Shown: positions 9,003-18,044, counted from the first letter of the stretch. The stretch is 64,000 bases of DNA from Nitrospira sp. UBA6493 (GCA_002435325.1 DJMJ01000041.1:137329-201328); one strand, 5' to 3'. Translations and numbers: made by a program. The notes: generated by a model from the sequence alone, not told the origin.

Positions 9003-9302
9003 ATGGAGAAACGCAAGGCCTCACGCCCCCGTCCCAAAGCCACCACCCCGGCGCACAAGCACGGGAAGGGGCGATGCGTGGCGATCCTGCGAAAACTGTC
9101 GGCCTATCTGGACGACGAGCTATCGGGAGAAATTTGCTCGGATTTACGCCGGCACCTTGGAACCTGTCCAAATTGCGAGGAGTTCCTCACCTCACTCCGG
9201 CAAACGGTCACGCTTTGCCGCCACCAACCGGCGCCGGCCCTGTCTTCCGCGGAGCGCGCCCGCATGCGCGCCAACATTCTCCGGGCCGCCCGTCCGCGCT
9301 AG
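9003..9302 (+). CDS. Zinc-binding anti-sigma factor (ZAS domain)
   Basis: Short soluble protein (99 residues) that should bind and silence the sigma factor encoded just upstream. It has the ZAS pattern: Cys25, His51, Cys55 and Cys58 (C-x25-H-x3-C-x2-C), with the HLGTCPNCEEFL core. No transmembrane segment follows, so it resembles soluble redox- or zinc-responsive anti-sigma factors rather than membrane-anchored ones; whether it responds to oxidants is inference. The N-terminal 24 residues are very basic. A good Shine-Dalgarno sequence (AGGGAGGA) lies before the ATG. It is co-transcribed with the sigma gene. Confidence 0.85.
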   Translation: MEKRKASRPRPKATTPAHKHGKGRCVAILRKLSAYLDDELSGEICSDLRRHLGTCPNCEEFLTSLRQTVTLCRHQPAPALSSAERARMRANILRAARPR

Positions 9303-9369
9303 CCGCCCCCCTCTCCAAGCGCCCTACCAAGTCGCTATACAAAACCAGCACGTCCACACGCCCGGCCCT

Positions 9370-9398
9370 TTCAGATTCGCCGACCACCGTGCTAGAGT
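9370..9398 (+). promoter_or_regulatory. Predicted promoter of the secreted helical-repeat protein gene
   Basis: TTCAGA (9370-9375), a 17-bp spacer and TAGAGT (9393-9398). The start codon is 9448, so the leader would be about 40 bases, with an AGGTG Shine-Dalgarno match before the ATG. Confidence 0.4.
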
Positions 9399-9447
9399 GT
9401 CATTTTTTCAGGTCCACAGGACTCTTACCCGCATACAGGTGATCATT

Positions 9448-11166
9448 ATGATTCATCATTCTCTGAGATCCTTTAATTCTATTATTATGCTGGCGACACT
9501 GGTCGCGCTCTCCTTCTCAGGATGGGCGGGTGCCGACCAGGCCCTTGCGGCGACACCGCACAAGCAGAAACCGGCCAGCCCGGCAAAAAGTCAGGCGACA
9601 GAAACTGCCCGACTCTATGCCGAAGCCGTTGCGAAAGGCGATCGGACTGCGGTCGGGCAATTGGACTTTGCCTGCCAGTTCCGGCTCGTATCCGCAGCGC
9701 CATCCCGGCTGAAATCCTATCCCCCTTCAGACGATCCATCCTACGAGTCTTGCTGGCAGGAATTGAAAACCGCCCATGCCCCCGCCTTGCAACGGAACGA
9801 TATCGGAATGACCGTGCTTTGGCCAAGCGCTGGCCCGCTGGTGTTTTTCGGCGACGACCTGCCGCTCATGCCGGCGTCGGCATTCGTTATGAATGAGCTG
9901 GGCGTGTCGCCTCCGGGAAGCGGCCTGCACATCGCCGTAACGAAAAGCCAATCGCTGCCTTCCGGCTCATTCCGCCTGACCGCAAACGGGAAAATTCTCG
10001 CGGTGCCGACCACGCTCGTGACCTTGACGGTGACATACCAAGACCCGCTCACGTCCCCGGTGACCTATGTCTCCTCCGCAGTCAAGTGGACCAGTACGAT
10101 CAAGCGCGCGAGAAAATCGCTGAAGTCCGTGGCGACTCAGTGGGTGGTGCTCTCAGGCTTGAAGAAACACGGATTCCCCGGCGATGCCGCCGTCTTTAAT
10201 CTGCCTGTTGTGATGCAACCGGCGGTGGCAGGCATGCAGCCCGAGAAAATCCCCTTTACGACCGAGATCAGCCGCGCTCTCCCAGAGTCGATGGTGTGGT
10301 GGGGACCGGACGACCAGCCGGGCACCTTGACGGCCGCCGCCGCCCGGGCTGCCACGTTTCCGGAGATACGCGATCGGGTCGCCCTGCTCAACCGCATTCT
10401 GATCATCGATCCAAACCAAGCGGACGCGCTGACCGTCCTGACGCGCAATCTCTATGCGGTGCTCCTGCGTGAAGGCGCCAAAGGCCACAATCTCGTCGTC
10501 AAGGATCCGTCCCTCTCGCTGGTCGTTAGCGAGTTTTATTGGAACATCTATGCCCAGTCGACCAGAACCGACCTGTCGAACGGGATGGAAATGGGAGGAT
10601 TCTCACAACCGACCCCGGCCGATTTTCTCTTCCGTCTCTTGCCGGCGGCAGAAGCCCTCGCCAAAGTCCGGCCGGAGCAGCTGGATAACCGGTTCCGCCT
10701 CGGCGTCGCCTATCGCTGGAACAACGACCAGCAGGCCGCCATCGAAACGCATGAAGCCCTGGTCAAAGACATTCCCGACAGCCGCCGGTCTGCCAAGGCC
10801 GAAGCCTTGCTGCAGCTTGCCTGGTCGCGCCTGCACAAATCAGCCTGGAACCGGATCCTCCACGATCCAGAAATCAACCGCGCTTATGCGGACGCCGACG
10901 CGTCATTGGCCACCGCTGATCTGCCGCTGGATAAATTCCTCGCCGAATACACCATGGCCTACAGCATGATCTTCATGCCGAATTATGGAGACAAGACCAA
11001 GCTGCTCCACCATGTGACCGAAGCCAAACGGTGGTTCGACGAGGTGCCGGAAAAATCCGACGAAGTCTGGCGCTATTTCCTGCACTCGGAGCTCCTGAAG
11101 GCCGTGCTCGACGCCGATCCGATGTTCCAGCCGATTCTGGCATCAGCGGAAGAAAAGAAGCCCTAA
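9448..11166 (+). CDS. Secreted protein of unknown function with TPR-like C-terminal region
   Basis: The 572-residue product from the ATG at 9448 has a Sec signal peptide (hydrophobic IIMLATLVALSFSGW, cleavage probably after ALA). The first half has no recognised motif and looks beta-rich. The second half is helical and contains segments like LDNRFRLGVAYRWNNDQQAAIETHE and a following pair with TPR-style spacing of small and aromatic residues, suggesting protein binding in the periplasm. It ends with a strong hairpin terminator. An open reading frame starting at 9157 overlaps the anti-sigma gene and is only a non-coding extension. It could be part of the ECF regulon given its position, but no shared promoter motif was identified. 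Confidence 0.7.
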   Translation: MIHHSLRSFNSIIMLATLVALSFSGWAGADQALAATPHKQKPASPAKSQATETARLYAEAVAKGDRTAVGQLDFACQFRLVSAAPSRLKSYPPSDDPSYESCWQELKTAHAPALQRNDIGMTVLWPSAGPLVFFGDDLPLMPASAFVMNELGVSPPGSGLHIAVTKSQSLPSGSFRLTANGKILAVPTTLVTLTVTYQDPLTSPVTYVSSAVKWTSTIKRARKSLKSVATQWVVLSGLKKHGFPGDAAVFNLPVVMQPAVAGMQPEKIPFTTEISRALPESMVWWGPDDQPGTLTAAAARAATFPEIRDRVALLNRILIIDPNQADALTVLTRNLYAVLLREGAKGHNLVVKDPSLSLVVSEFYWNIYAQSTRTDLSNGMEMGGFSQPTPADFLFRLLPAAEALAKVRPEQLDNRFRLGVAYRWNNDQQAAIETHEALVKDIPDSRRSAKAEALLQLAWSRLHKSAWNRILHDPEINRAYADADASLATADLPLDKFLAEYTMAYSMIFMPNYGDKTKLLHHVTEAKRWFDEVPEKSDEVWRYFLHSELLKAVLDADPMFQPILASAEEKKP

Positions 11167-11178
11167 CACGATCGAAAG

Positions 11179-11205
11179 GCGGAGGCATGCATTCCATGCC
11201 TCCGC
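11179..11205 (+). terminator. Hairpin terminator after the helical-repeat protein gene
   Basis: Perfect 11-bp inverted repeat (GCGGAGGCATG and its complement) with a 5-base loop, starting 12 bp after the stop codon at 11166. It is followed by a pyrimidine-rich stretch rather than a clean T run. Confidence 0.75.
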
Positions 11206-11427
11206 TTCGCTTCCACCCCTATCCAATCTACGCACTCTGCGCGCGCGAAGATATTCACCGGCTCTTTCCCTTTTGATTCCTCCCGATAATCCATTCCGCA
11301 CGCACGTCCAAAACTGTCAATCTTCTAGGTATTCCACCCGCCTCGAAGTATCTTAAACAACGTACGGTGCCGAGCTCTGCTCGCATCACGAAACACGTCG
11401 TTCCATGAGGAAATACGGGCTCCCTGC

Positions 11428-13068
11428 ATGATGGTTTGGCAACACTATCTGGGCTCATCTCTCGTCCGGCGAATCGCCATCGGCCTGATCCTAGGTCTGG
11501 CGCTCGGAATGGTGCCGGTGACCCTCCTCCTCGTCAAACAGGAACTCATCGACCGCGCCGGCGAAACGGTCGCGCTCGGCGCAGCGGATATCGCCGATAA
11601 ATTGGACATGGTACTGGCCGAGCGGCTTGGGGACATTCAAGCATTCTCTCACGCGCCGGTGCTGGGCCAACAGAACCCGGCACTCATCATGGCGTATCTT
11701 GACCATTTGAAACTGCTCTACCCGATGTACCAGCGGCTGTCCGTCGTCACCTCCAAAGGCCGCGTTCTGGCCTCCACCGATCGCACCTGGCTTGGAAATT
11801 CGCTCTCGTCCGAAACCTGGTTTAGAACCATCGCGCAGGATCATCGGCCCTATGCCGAAATCGTCCCTCAACAGGAGCACGCGGGAGGCGCCCTCGGATC
11901 AGTCCGATTTGCGGCGCCGTTCATTGAACAAACGGGTGCATGGCGTGGTGCCATCGTGACCGAGGTCCCTGACCAGATCTTCCGCGCATTCATCACTCAA
12001 ACCACCCATCGAGGGAACCGGTCGTCCTCCAGAACGGAGATTGCTGAATTTCTGGTTCTCAACCCAACCGGCGACCTTCTGCTGACCTCCGATATGCACG
12101 CCGGCGCAGGAACTGTTCAGCGCCCGACTGGCTTGCCCTCCACCGTTCTGGCAGAACAGGGGGAAACAGGTTATGTCGATGAAGTCAATGCCGGCAGTGA
12201 TATCGACGCACTCACCGGATTTGCGCGCATGAGCAGGCTGCCGCAAGAGCCGGAATTTCAGTGGCGCATTCTCGTACGAACCGACCGAAATGCGGTCCTG
12301 GATTCCATTTGGACTCTACTGTGGAAAATCATCGGAATCGGCGCCGCCTCCCTGCTCCCCCTCCTGGGACTGGTGTATCGATCATGGCACCAGCAGCAAG
12401 CGGATGAAACACGAGCCGCGATCGCCTATCGAGCCATTGAAGCGAACAATGCGCAAACTCGTCAAATCATCGATATTGCGCTCGATGCGGTGATCACCAT
12501 TGACGGCCATGGCGTGATCACCGGCTGGAACGCGCAAGCAGAACAGATCTTCGGCTGGACGGCGGCCGAAGCGCTTGGACAATCCCTGACCAACACCATT
12601 ATCCCGCCCGCTTACCGCGAGGCGCACGACCGAGGCATCCGGCTTTACCGCGAAACCGGCCAAGGCCCGGTCTTGAACCGGCGCATTGAGGTTTCCGCGT
12701 TGCATCGAAGCGGGCGAGAATTCCCGATCGAACTGGCCATCACCCCCATCCATCTCGACGGCCACACGGTATTCAGCGCATTCCTGCGCGACATCACGGA
12801 ACGCAAACGGACGGAAGAGGATCTGCGGCGCACACGCACGGCCGCCGAATCCGCCAACCGCATGAAGACCGAATTTCTCGCCAATATGAGCCATGAACTC
12901 CGCACGCCGCTTAACGCCATCATCGGAACCAGGGACTTGCTCTTGAAAACCTCCCTGACGCCGGAGCAGCGGCAATGCGCTCTTGCGATTGGTCGACGAT
13001 GTGCTGGATCTGGCAAAGATCGAAGCCGGCACTTTTCGGGTAGAATCCAGTCCCTTCGATCTCAGTGA
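11428..13068 (+). CDS. Hybrid sensor histidine kinase, N-terminal part (reading frame broken)
   Basis: First part of a membrane-bound sensor kinase. It has a transmembrane helix near residues 12-32, a periplasmic CACHE-like sensor, a second helix (IIGIGAASLLPLLGLVY), a PAS domain (ITGWNAQAEQIFGWTAAEALG, ending in the PAC motif FSAFLRDITERK) and the HisKA dimerisation helix with phospho-acceptor His489 in NMSHELRTPLNAI. Homology stops at LTPEQRQ (about base 12975); the remaining 31 residues are out of frame. The sequence that should follow is in another frame at 12971 onward. A loss of about 29 bp is inferred. Both halves are otherwise well preserved. As it stands the fragment lacks the ATPase domain and could not autophosphorylate. 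Confidence 0.8.
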   Translation: MMVWQHYLGSSLVRRIAIGLILGLALGMVPVTLLLVKQELIDRAGETVALGAADIADKLDMVLAERLGDIQAFSHAPVLGQQNPALIMAYLDHLKLLYPMYQRLSVVTSKGRVLASTDRTWLGNSLSSETWFRTIAQDHRPYAEIVPQQEHAGGALGSVRFAAPFIEQTGAWRGAIVTEVPDQIFRAFITQTTHRGNRSSSRTEIAEFLVLNPTGDLLLTSDMHAGAGTVQRPTGLPSTVLAEQGETGYVDEVNAGSDIDALTGFARMSRLPQEPEFQWRILVRTDRNAVLDSIWTLLWKIIGIGAASLLPLLGLVYRSWHQQQADETRAAIAYRAIEANNAQTRQIIDIALDAVITIDGHGVITGWNAQAEQIFGWTAAEALGQSLTNTIIPPAYREAHDRGIRLYRETGQGPVLNRRIEVSALHRSGREFPIELAITPIHLDGHTVFSAFLRDITERKRTEEDLRRTRTAAESANRMKTEFLANMSHELRTPLNAIIGTRDLLLKTSLTPEQRQCALAIGRRCAGSGKDRSRHFSGRIQSLRSQ

Positions 13069-14335
13069 GCTCCTGGAGCGCACGAAACGGCTCGTGGAAT
13101 TGCGCCCGCGGAAGCCAGGCGTTCCCCTGCATATTGAGAGCGCCCCGGATGTGCCGACCCTGTTGGAAGGGGATGGATTCCGGCTCCAGCAAATCCTCCT
13201 CAACCTCATCGGCAACGCGCTGAAATTTACGGAGCAGGGATCCGTGCGCCTGGCCCTGTCGGTCGCGCATCCCGATCCTTGCCGCCCTCTGCTCCAATTT
13301 ACCGTTAGCGACACCGGAATCGGAATTCCTGCGAGCCAGCTCGACCACATCTTCGACCGCTTTACACAGGTCGATTCCGGAGATGCCAGACAATACGGAG
13401 GGGCCGGACTGGGATTGTCGATCTGCAAGCAATTGGTGACCATGTTGTCGGGAACCATTGAGGTAACCAGCGAGCCCGGCAGAGGGAGCACCTTTACCGT
13501 ACGGCTCCCCTTTTCCGTCATCACGGCGCTACCTGAAACACTAGCTCCCTCAGATCGACCGGAGTCCCCGGCCGCCGATACCATATCCACATCATCCGAT
13601 CCACAGACGATGACGCCCGTGAGCATTCTCCTCGTCGATGACTCCCCGGAGACCGGGCAACTTGTGACTCTGTATCTCAAGCATCTCCCCTATCGGCTGG
13701 ACCTGGTCAGCAGCGGACCAGCCGCGATTCAGCGATGCCAGGCCCACCGTTACGACATCGTCTTCCTGGATCTTCAAATGCCCGGCATGGATGGCTATAC
13801 CACTGCCATTGCCATCCGCGCCTGGGAGAAGAAACAGGGACTTGCTCCCATGCCGATCCTGGCCTTGACAGCAGATGTATTGAATGCCGCCTGGGAACGA
13901 AGCCTCGATGCCGGATGCACAGGCTTCATCGGCAAACCTTTTTCACAAGCCTCCCTTCTTGAGACGATTTCGCACTACGCCCATCTGCCTGCGGCTCCTC
14001 CGGATGGTACACAGCCCGCAACCGTAAGCCCTTCCCTTCCGCTCTTGGATGAACAAGACCTTCAGCGGCTTCGTGAAAAGTTTCTCCACAATCGCTGGCT
14101 TGACCTCGAAACGGTGGCCTCGGCCGCACACGCCAGCGATTGGACCGCCATTCAAACCATCGGACATCGCATGAAAGGATTAGCCGGATCCTACGGATAC
14201 ACAGAGATCGGCGAGATCGGAGCCGCCCTGGAAGACGCCGCACACAGACAAGACCTCGATTGCGTGGCAGCGAACATTCAGGCCCTCACACAGATCCTCC
14301 GGCAGCTCGATCCCGCGCATGATCGAGCTGCGTAG
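12983..14335 (+). CDS. Hybrid sensor histidine kinase, C-terminal part (reading frame broken)
   Basis: Continuation of the kinase above. The frame is open from upstream of base 12971, where it would read GNALLRLVDDVLDLAKIEAG, the second HisKA helix. It then has the HATPase_c domain (N box LLNLIGNALKF; G1 VSDTGIGIP; G2 YGGAGLGLSICK), a receiver domain (LVDDSPE, phospho-acceptor Asp in IVFLDLQMPGMDG, conserved Lys in FIGKPF) and an Hpt domain with the acceptor His in IGHRMKGLAGSYG. The first usable start is a TTG at 12983. Alone it might act as a receiver/Hpt protein, but it lacks a His for its own ATPase. The response-regulator gene follows after 36 bp and is a likely partner of the intact ancestor. 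Stop codon is TAG. Confidence 0.8.
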   Translation: MRLVDDVLDLAKIEAGTFRVESSPFDLSELLERTKRLVELRPRKPGVPLHIESAPDVPTLLEGDGFRLQQILLNLIGNALKFTEQGSVRLALSVAHPDPCRPLLQFTVSDTGIGIPASQLDHIFDRFTQVDSGDARQYGGAGLGLSICKQLVTMLSGTIEVTSEPGRGSTFTVRLPFSVITALPETLAPSDRPESPAADTISTSSDPQTMTPVSILLVDDSPETGQLVTLYLKHLPYRLDLVSSGPAAIQRCQAHRYDIVFLDLQMPGMDGYTTAIAIRAWEKKQGLAPMPILALTADVLNAAWERSLDAGCTGFIGKPFSQASLLETISHYAHLPAAPPDGTQPATVSPSLPLLDEQDLQRLREKFLHNRWLDLETVASAAHASDWTAIQTIGHRMKGLAGSYGYTEIGEIGAALEDAAHRQDLDCVAANIQALTQILRQLDPAHDRAA

Positions 14336-14371
14336 GGATGAAGAGGTCCACCTTTAATCGGAGACACCTTT

Positions 14372-15007
14372 ATGAGTATTTTGCTGGTCGACGATTTTGA
14401 CAAAGAACGGGAATTCTTACAGATGGTGTTGCAGAAAGCTGGCTATGGCCCAGTGATCACGGCCGAGTCTGGACGACAGGCCCTGGAACGGCTCGATGTC
14501 ATCGGCCGGCACGTAACTCCCTGCAATCCCGATGTCATATTGATGGATATGATGATGCCGGATATCGACGGGTTGGAAGCCTGTCGGCAGATTCGCTCGA
14601 GCGAGCGGCTAGAACTGGTCCCCATCATTATGATCACGGCCAAGACCGACGCGAGCGATTTGCAAGCCGCCTACACCGCCGGCGCCACCGACTTTCTCCG
14701 GAAACCGATCACTCCGGTCGAACTCATCGCCCGAGTGTCCACCGCCCTCAGTCTGAAACAGGAGCTCGATGCCCGAAAAGTGCGCGAACAAGAACTCCTC
14801 GCCAAAACCGACGAGCTGGAACGGGCGCTCAAGGAACTGAAAAGTCTGCGCGGTCTGATCGCGATTTGCGCGAAGTGCAAGCGGGTCCGGTCTGACGGGA
14901 CCTACCGCAAACGGATCGAAGACTATCTGGAACAGTGCTTCGACAGAAAGCTGGAGCGGGATATCTGCCTCGATTGCCTGAACCAGGCCTTTCGCAAGGC
15001 GGGGTAA
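14372..15007 (+). CDS. Response regulator with receiver domain and C-terminal Cys4 module
   Basis: Two-component response regulator, 211 residues. The receiver domain starts SILLVDDFDKE, with the phospho-acceptor Asp in VILMDMMMPDIDG and the conserved Lys in FLRKPITP. A coiled-coil linker follows (QELDARKVREQELLAKTDELERALKEL, shown in parts), then a terminal module with CAKC and CLDC pairs (ICAKCKRVRSDGTY and ICLDCLNQ). This last module is known at the end of many sensor/regulator proteins with the pattern ICASCKKIRDD-Y and may bind metal; no DNA-binding or enzymatic output is present. It has a GGAGA Shine-Dalgarno sequence and is cotranscribed with the broken kinase upstream. Confidence 0.88.
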   Translation: MSILLVDDFDKEREFLQMVLQKAGYGPVITAESGRQALERLDVIGRHVTPCNPDVILMDMMMPDIDGLEACRQIRSSERLELVPIIMITAKTDASDLQAAYTAGATDFLRKPITPVELIARVSTALSLKQELDARKVREQELLAKTDELERALKELKSLRGLIAICAKCKRVRSDGTYRKRIEDYLEQCFDRKLERDICLDCLNQAFRKAG

Positions 15008-15161
15008 GTGATACCAGGCTACCCTCATCCACGAGAGGGGTCCGTTCTCCCTCTCTTCCATTCCTCACGAGAGCAACCTGGTTGCCCCTCGAATGCGCGC
15101 GTCGAACGAGCACCTTCTTATCGTGCGCGTTCCGCGAGCAGGAGGACAACCAGGCTGCTCC

Positions 15162-16535
15162 CTACCCCTTCCCCATCTTCGCCAGCTCCTCGAAATAATG
15201 CGCGAAGGCTTTCATGCCGCTGGAGGCCTGGCCCCAGTCGAAGTATTCGTTCGGCGCATGGTAACCATGCTCGGGCAGACTGAGGCCCAGGAACAATATC
15301 GGCACCTCCCAGGCCTTCTGCATCGTCACTACGGCACCGATCGATCCGCCTTCGCGAATAAAAGCCGGCTCTTTCCCGAAGCCCGCCTTCGCCGCCCGCT
15401 TTACCGCCTCGACGTAGGGCCCCTCGAACAGTCCCTTGAACGGTTGGAGCATCCCTTCCCGCTCCACCTTCACATTCGGATTCACTTTGGCGACATGCTT
15501 CTTGAGCAGCGCAAACGCTTTCTCCGGTGTCTGGTTCGGCACCAGCCGCATGCTCACTTTCAGCTCGCCATGGCCCGGCACCACGGTCTTCACGCCGGGG
15601 CCGTGATACCCACCGGTGAGGCCATGCACCTCGAACGTGGGCGCGGCCCAGATGCGGCGCATGATTTCGGCTGGGTCCTGCGTGCGCAACGTCTGAAATC
15701 CATAGGCCTGCTTGAACCGCGAGACCTGAAACCCTGACTTGAGAAAGCTCTTGATCTCCGCCTTCGTCGGTTCCACCACATCGTTGTAGAATCCTGGGAT
15801 CTTCACCTTGCCCGTCTTGGCATCGACGCAGGCCTGCGCGACTTCCATGAGCTCGGCTAAGGGGTTTCGCGCCGCGCCGCCTGTCACGCCAGAATGTGCG
15901 TCCTTCGTGCCGGTCTTGAGCGTAAGCCGCGCTCCGATCAACCCCCGCAAGCCATAGGGCATGGCGGGCTTGCCTTTGGCGAGCCAGATCGTATCCGACA
16001 CAACCACTGAATCTGGCCGGGGAATCGCAGCGCGATTCTTGAGGCCGGACGCAAAGTTCGGACTGCCGATTTCTTCTTCCAGTTCCCAGAGAAAGCGAAT
16101 ATTGATGGGGACTCCCTGCTCAATCGCATAGCGCGCGCCGAGCAACGCCGCCAACGCCGGGCCCTTGTCATCCGTCGCGCCTCGGCCATGATAGATGCCG
16201 TCCTCCTTGCGGAAGGCGAACGGCGCCTCTTTCCATTCCGGTTCCTGCGCCGGCTGCACGTCGAGATGATTGTAGATCGTGACCGTCGGATAGTTGGCGC
16301 CAGTCATCCATCCCCCGGACACGATGGGATAACCCCCCGTTTCGACAACCTGCGCCTCGGCACCGAGACTCTTCAAATATTGCACGGCCAGCGTCGCCGC
16401 GCGCGGCATCTCGCCAGACCGAACCGGATCCATGCTGATGGACGGGACTTCGACGAGTTGGCCGAGCAAATCCTCAAAGTTCGTCCGATTATCATTCACA
16501 AAATGTTTCAGCCGTTCGTCATTCGCCATCGCCAT
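15162..16535 (-). CDS. M20-family dipeptidase / metallopeptidase
   Basis: Cytoplasmic zinc exopeptidase of family M20 (457 residues). Metal ligands and catalytic residues are visible: His90 in IYNHLDVQP, the aspartates of GRGATDDKGP (residues 122-123), the Glu pair of WELEEEIGS (154-155), Asp in VVVSDT and His in the C-terminal HAPNEYFDW. The insertion (dimerisation) domain lies in the middle, about residues 205-360. The length and the GRGATDDKG motif match the dipeptidase/CNDP-like subgroup. A GGAGG sequence sits too close to the first ATG (16535) and at better distance from the ATG at 16529, which may be the true start. A TATAAT box lies upstream at 16560-16565 on this strand. It is convergent with the response regulator gene. 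Confidence 0.9.
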   Translation of the reverse strand: MAMANDERLKHFVNDNRTNFEDLLGQLVEVPSISMDPVRSGEMPRAATLAVQYLKSLGAEAQVVETGGYPIVSGGWMTGANYPTVTIYNHLDVQPAQEPEWKEAPFAFRKEDGIYHGRGATDDKGPALAALLGARYAIEQGVPINIRFLWELEEEIGSPNFASGLKNRAAIPRPDSVVVSDTIWLAKGKPAMPYGLRGLIGARLTLKTGTKDAHSGVTGGAARNPLAELMEVAQACVDAKTGKVKIPGFYNDVVEPTKAEIKSFLKSGFQVSRFKQAYGFQTLRTQDPAEIMRRIWAAPTFEVHGLTGGYHGPGVKTVVPGHGELKVSMRLVPNQTPEKAFALLKKHVAKVNPNVKVEREGMLQPFKGLFEGPYVEAVKRAAKAGFGKEPAFIREGGSIGAVVTMQKAWEVPILFLGLSLPEHGYHAPNEYFDWGQASSGMKAFAHYFEELAKMGKG

Positions 16536-16559
16536 GGGCCTCCAGTCTGGTGAATCTAA

Positions 16560-16565
16560 ATTATA
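16560..16565 (-). promoter_or_regulatory. Predicted -10 (TATAAT) of the M20 peptidase gene
   Basis: Consensus TATAAT on the minus strand, 24 bp before the ATG at 16535, which leaves room for the GGAGG Shine-Dalgarno sequence. The -35 (TTTCTC at 17 bp) is weak. Confidence 0.5.
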
Positions 16566-16622
16566 ACGGCGGGGCTCCGGAAGAGAAAGCGGTCTCGGGC
16601 GCGATTATTCCCGGAACAATGC

Positions 16623-16628
16623 TAAAAT
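16623..16628 (+). promoter_or_regulatory. Predicted -10 (TAAAAT) of the OB-fold protein gene
   Basis: TAAAAT ends 9 bp before the ATG at 16638, predicting a near-leaderless transcript. No good -35 is visible. Confidence 0.4.
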
Positions 16629-16637
16629 ACATATGTC

Positions 16638-17117
16638 ATGAACTGCCTCAGAACAGTCTCAAAGAATATCTTCCATGCCACATCCTGGTTCGTCCTCATT
16701 CTGCTACTCCTCGCCCACCCGTCGTCCCTGCGGGCCGAGGAGCCGATTCCGATCGAGCAGATCCTGGATGATCCACGCCTCTATCATCTTCGCCAAGTGA
16801 CCATGCTGGGCATCGCGCGCGACGTACAACCGCTCGATCCCTATAAACTTCAAAACGAACAAATATGTTACGGCGCCTACCTCTTCAAGCTCGAAGACGA
16901 TACGGGCGTCATGTCCGTCGCCGTACTCGGCATCTGCGATAGGCCTCTGGTGAGGGATCCCGAAATTGAGGACGGGCAGCGCGTGGAGGTGAGCGCCACC
17001 ATTCAAGCACCCAGCCATGGCGGCTACTATTTGAGCTTTCAAGGGCTCAAGGTCGTCAGAGAAGAAGAAGGCTTTGTTCAAGCCGTGGCCACACGTATTC
17101 TCCCCGTCATCGAGTGA
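16638..17117 (+). CDS. Secreted OB-fold-like protein of unknown function
   Basis: The 159-residue product has a signal peptide (FVLILLLLAHPSSLRAEE, cleavage likely after RAE or RA). The mature part reads as a small beta barrel: LDDPRLYHLRQVTMLGIARDVQP, then a long loop, YLFKLEDDTGVMSVAVLGIC, and GQRVEVSATIQAP. This order (a VTVxG strand, a DxTG turn, and a VxVxGxI strand) is typical of exported OB-fold proteins. No catalytic motif is seen. It leads a three-gene run with the dehydrogenase, whose GTG start overlaps its stop codon, and the lipoprotein at 18045. Confidence 0.7.
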   Translation: MNCLRTVSKNIFHATSWFVLILLLLAHPSSLRAEEPIPIEQILDDPRLYHLRQVTMLGIARDVQPLDPYKLQNEQICYGAYLFKLEDDTGVMSVAVLGICDRPLVRDPEIEDGQRVEVSATIQAPSHGGYYLSFQGLKVVREEEGFVQAVATRILPVIE

Positions 17118-18037
17118 CCAGCATGTCCGCACCGGTCCATCCATCCCGCACTACTGTCGCCTGGATCGGCACCGGCGTGATGGGCGCCGCCATGTGCGGA
17201 CACCTCCTGAAAGCCGGCTATCGCGTTTCCGTCCATACCCGCACGCGGGCCAAGGCCCAACCGTTGCTCGACCTCGGTGCAACATGGGCCGAATCGCCGC
17301 GCGTGGCGGCAATCGGAGCTGACGTCATCCTCACGATGGTGGGATTTCCGCGTGATGTCCGGTCCGTCTACTTCGGACACGAGGGACTGCTGCACTCCGC
17401 CAAACCAGGCACAATACTCATCGACATGACGACGACCGAGCCCTCGCTGAGCCGCGAGATCGCCGTAGCAGCAGCGGCCAAAGGAGTGACGGCCATCGAT
17501 GCGCCGGTTTCCGGGGGCGACGTTGGCGCAAAACACGCCACCCTCTCGATCATGATTGGCGGTGCCCCTGAGGCGGTCGAAACCATCAGACCTCTGCTTG
17601 ACCTATTGGGCAGGAAGATCGTTCATCAAGGCAGCGCGGGCGCCGGCCAGCACACGAAACTCTGCAATCAGATCGTCATTGCCGGGGCGATGGTGGGAGT
17701 CTGCGAATCCCTGCTCTATGGCTACAAATCCGGGCTCGATCTGCCCCGCATGCTGGAATCGATCCGGGGCGGCGCGGCGGCTTGCTGGACGTTAGACCAC
17801 CTGGCTCCCAGAATCTTGCAGCGCAATTTCGACCCGGGTTTTTTCGTCGAACACTTCGTCAAAGACATGGGCATCGCGCTGGACGAAGCAGCACGCATGG
17901 GCCTCACCCTTCCGGGACTAACGCTCGCGCATGACCTGTATCAGCGTGTGCAAAGACTTGGCCACGGCCGGAGCGGCACCCATGCGCTGATGCTGGCGCT
18001 GGAAGAACTGTCCGGAACCGATCTCTCCATCACCTGA
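17114..18037 (+). CDS. NAD(P)-dependent beta-hydroxyacid dehydrogenase family protein
   Basis: Member of the 3-hydroxyisobutyrate dehydrogenase / tartronate semialdehyde reductase family (307 residues). The Rossmann motif is WIGTGVMGAAMCGHLLKAGY. The substrate-binding segment is DAPVSGGDVGAKHATLSIMIGG, and the catalytic Lys is in GAGQHTKLCNQI. The helical C-terminal domain ends with the family GHGRSGTHALMLALEEL. The substrate cannot be inferred; glyoxylate or succinic semialdehyde reductases belong here too. The GTG at 17114 overlaps the preceding TGA as GTGA, which implies translational coupling; an in-frame ATG at 17123 is the alternative start. Confidence 0.9.
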   Translation: MTSMSAPVHPSRTTVAWIGTGVMGAAMCGHLLKAGYRVSVHTRTRAKAQPLLDLGATWAESPRVAAIGADVILTMVGFPRDVRSVYFGHEGLLHSAKPGTILIDMTTTEPSLSREIAVAAAAKGVTAIDAPVSGGDVGAKHATLSIMIGGAPEAVETIRPLLDLLGRKIVHQGSAGAGQHTKLCNQIVIAGAMVGVCESLLYGYKSGLDLPRMLESIRGGAAACWTLDHLAPRILQRNFDPGFFVEHFVKDMGIALDEAARMGLTLPGLTLAHDLYQRVQRLGHGRSGTHALMLALEELSGTDLSIT

Positions 18038-18044
18038 GGCTGTC

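Noticed and set aside
12382..13680. Minus-strand open frame of 432 codons across the kinase frameshift
   Set aside because: Antisense to strongly conserved HisKA/HATPase text on the plus strand.
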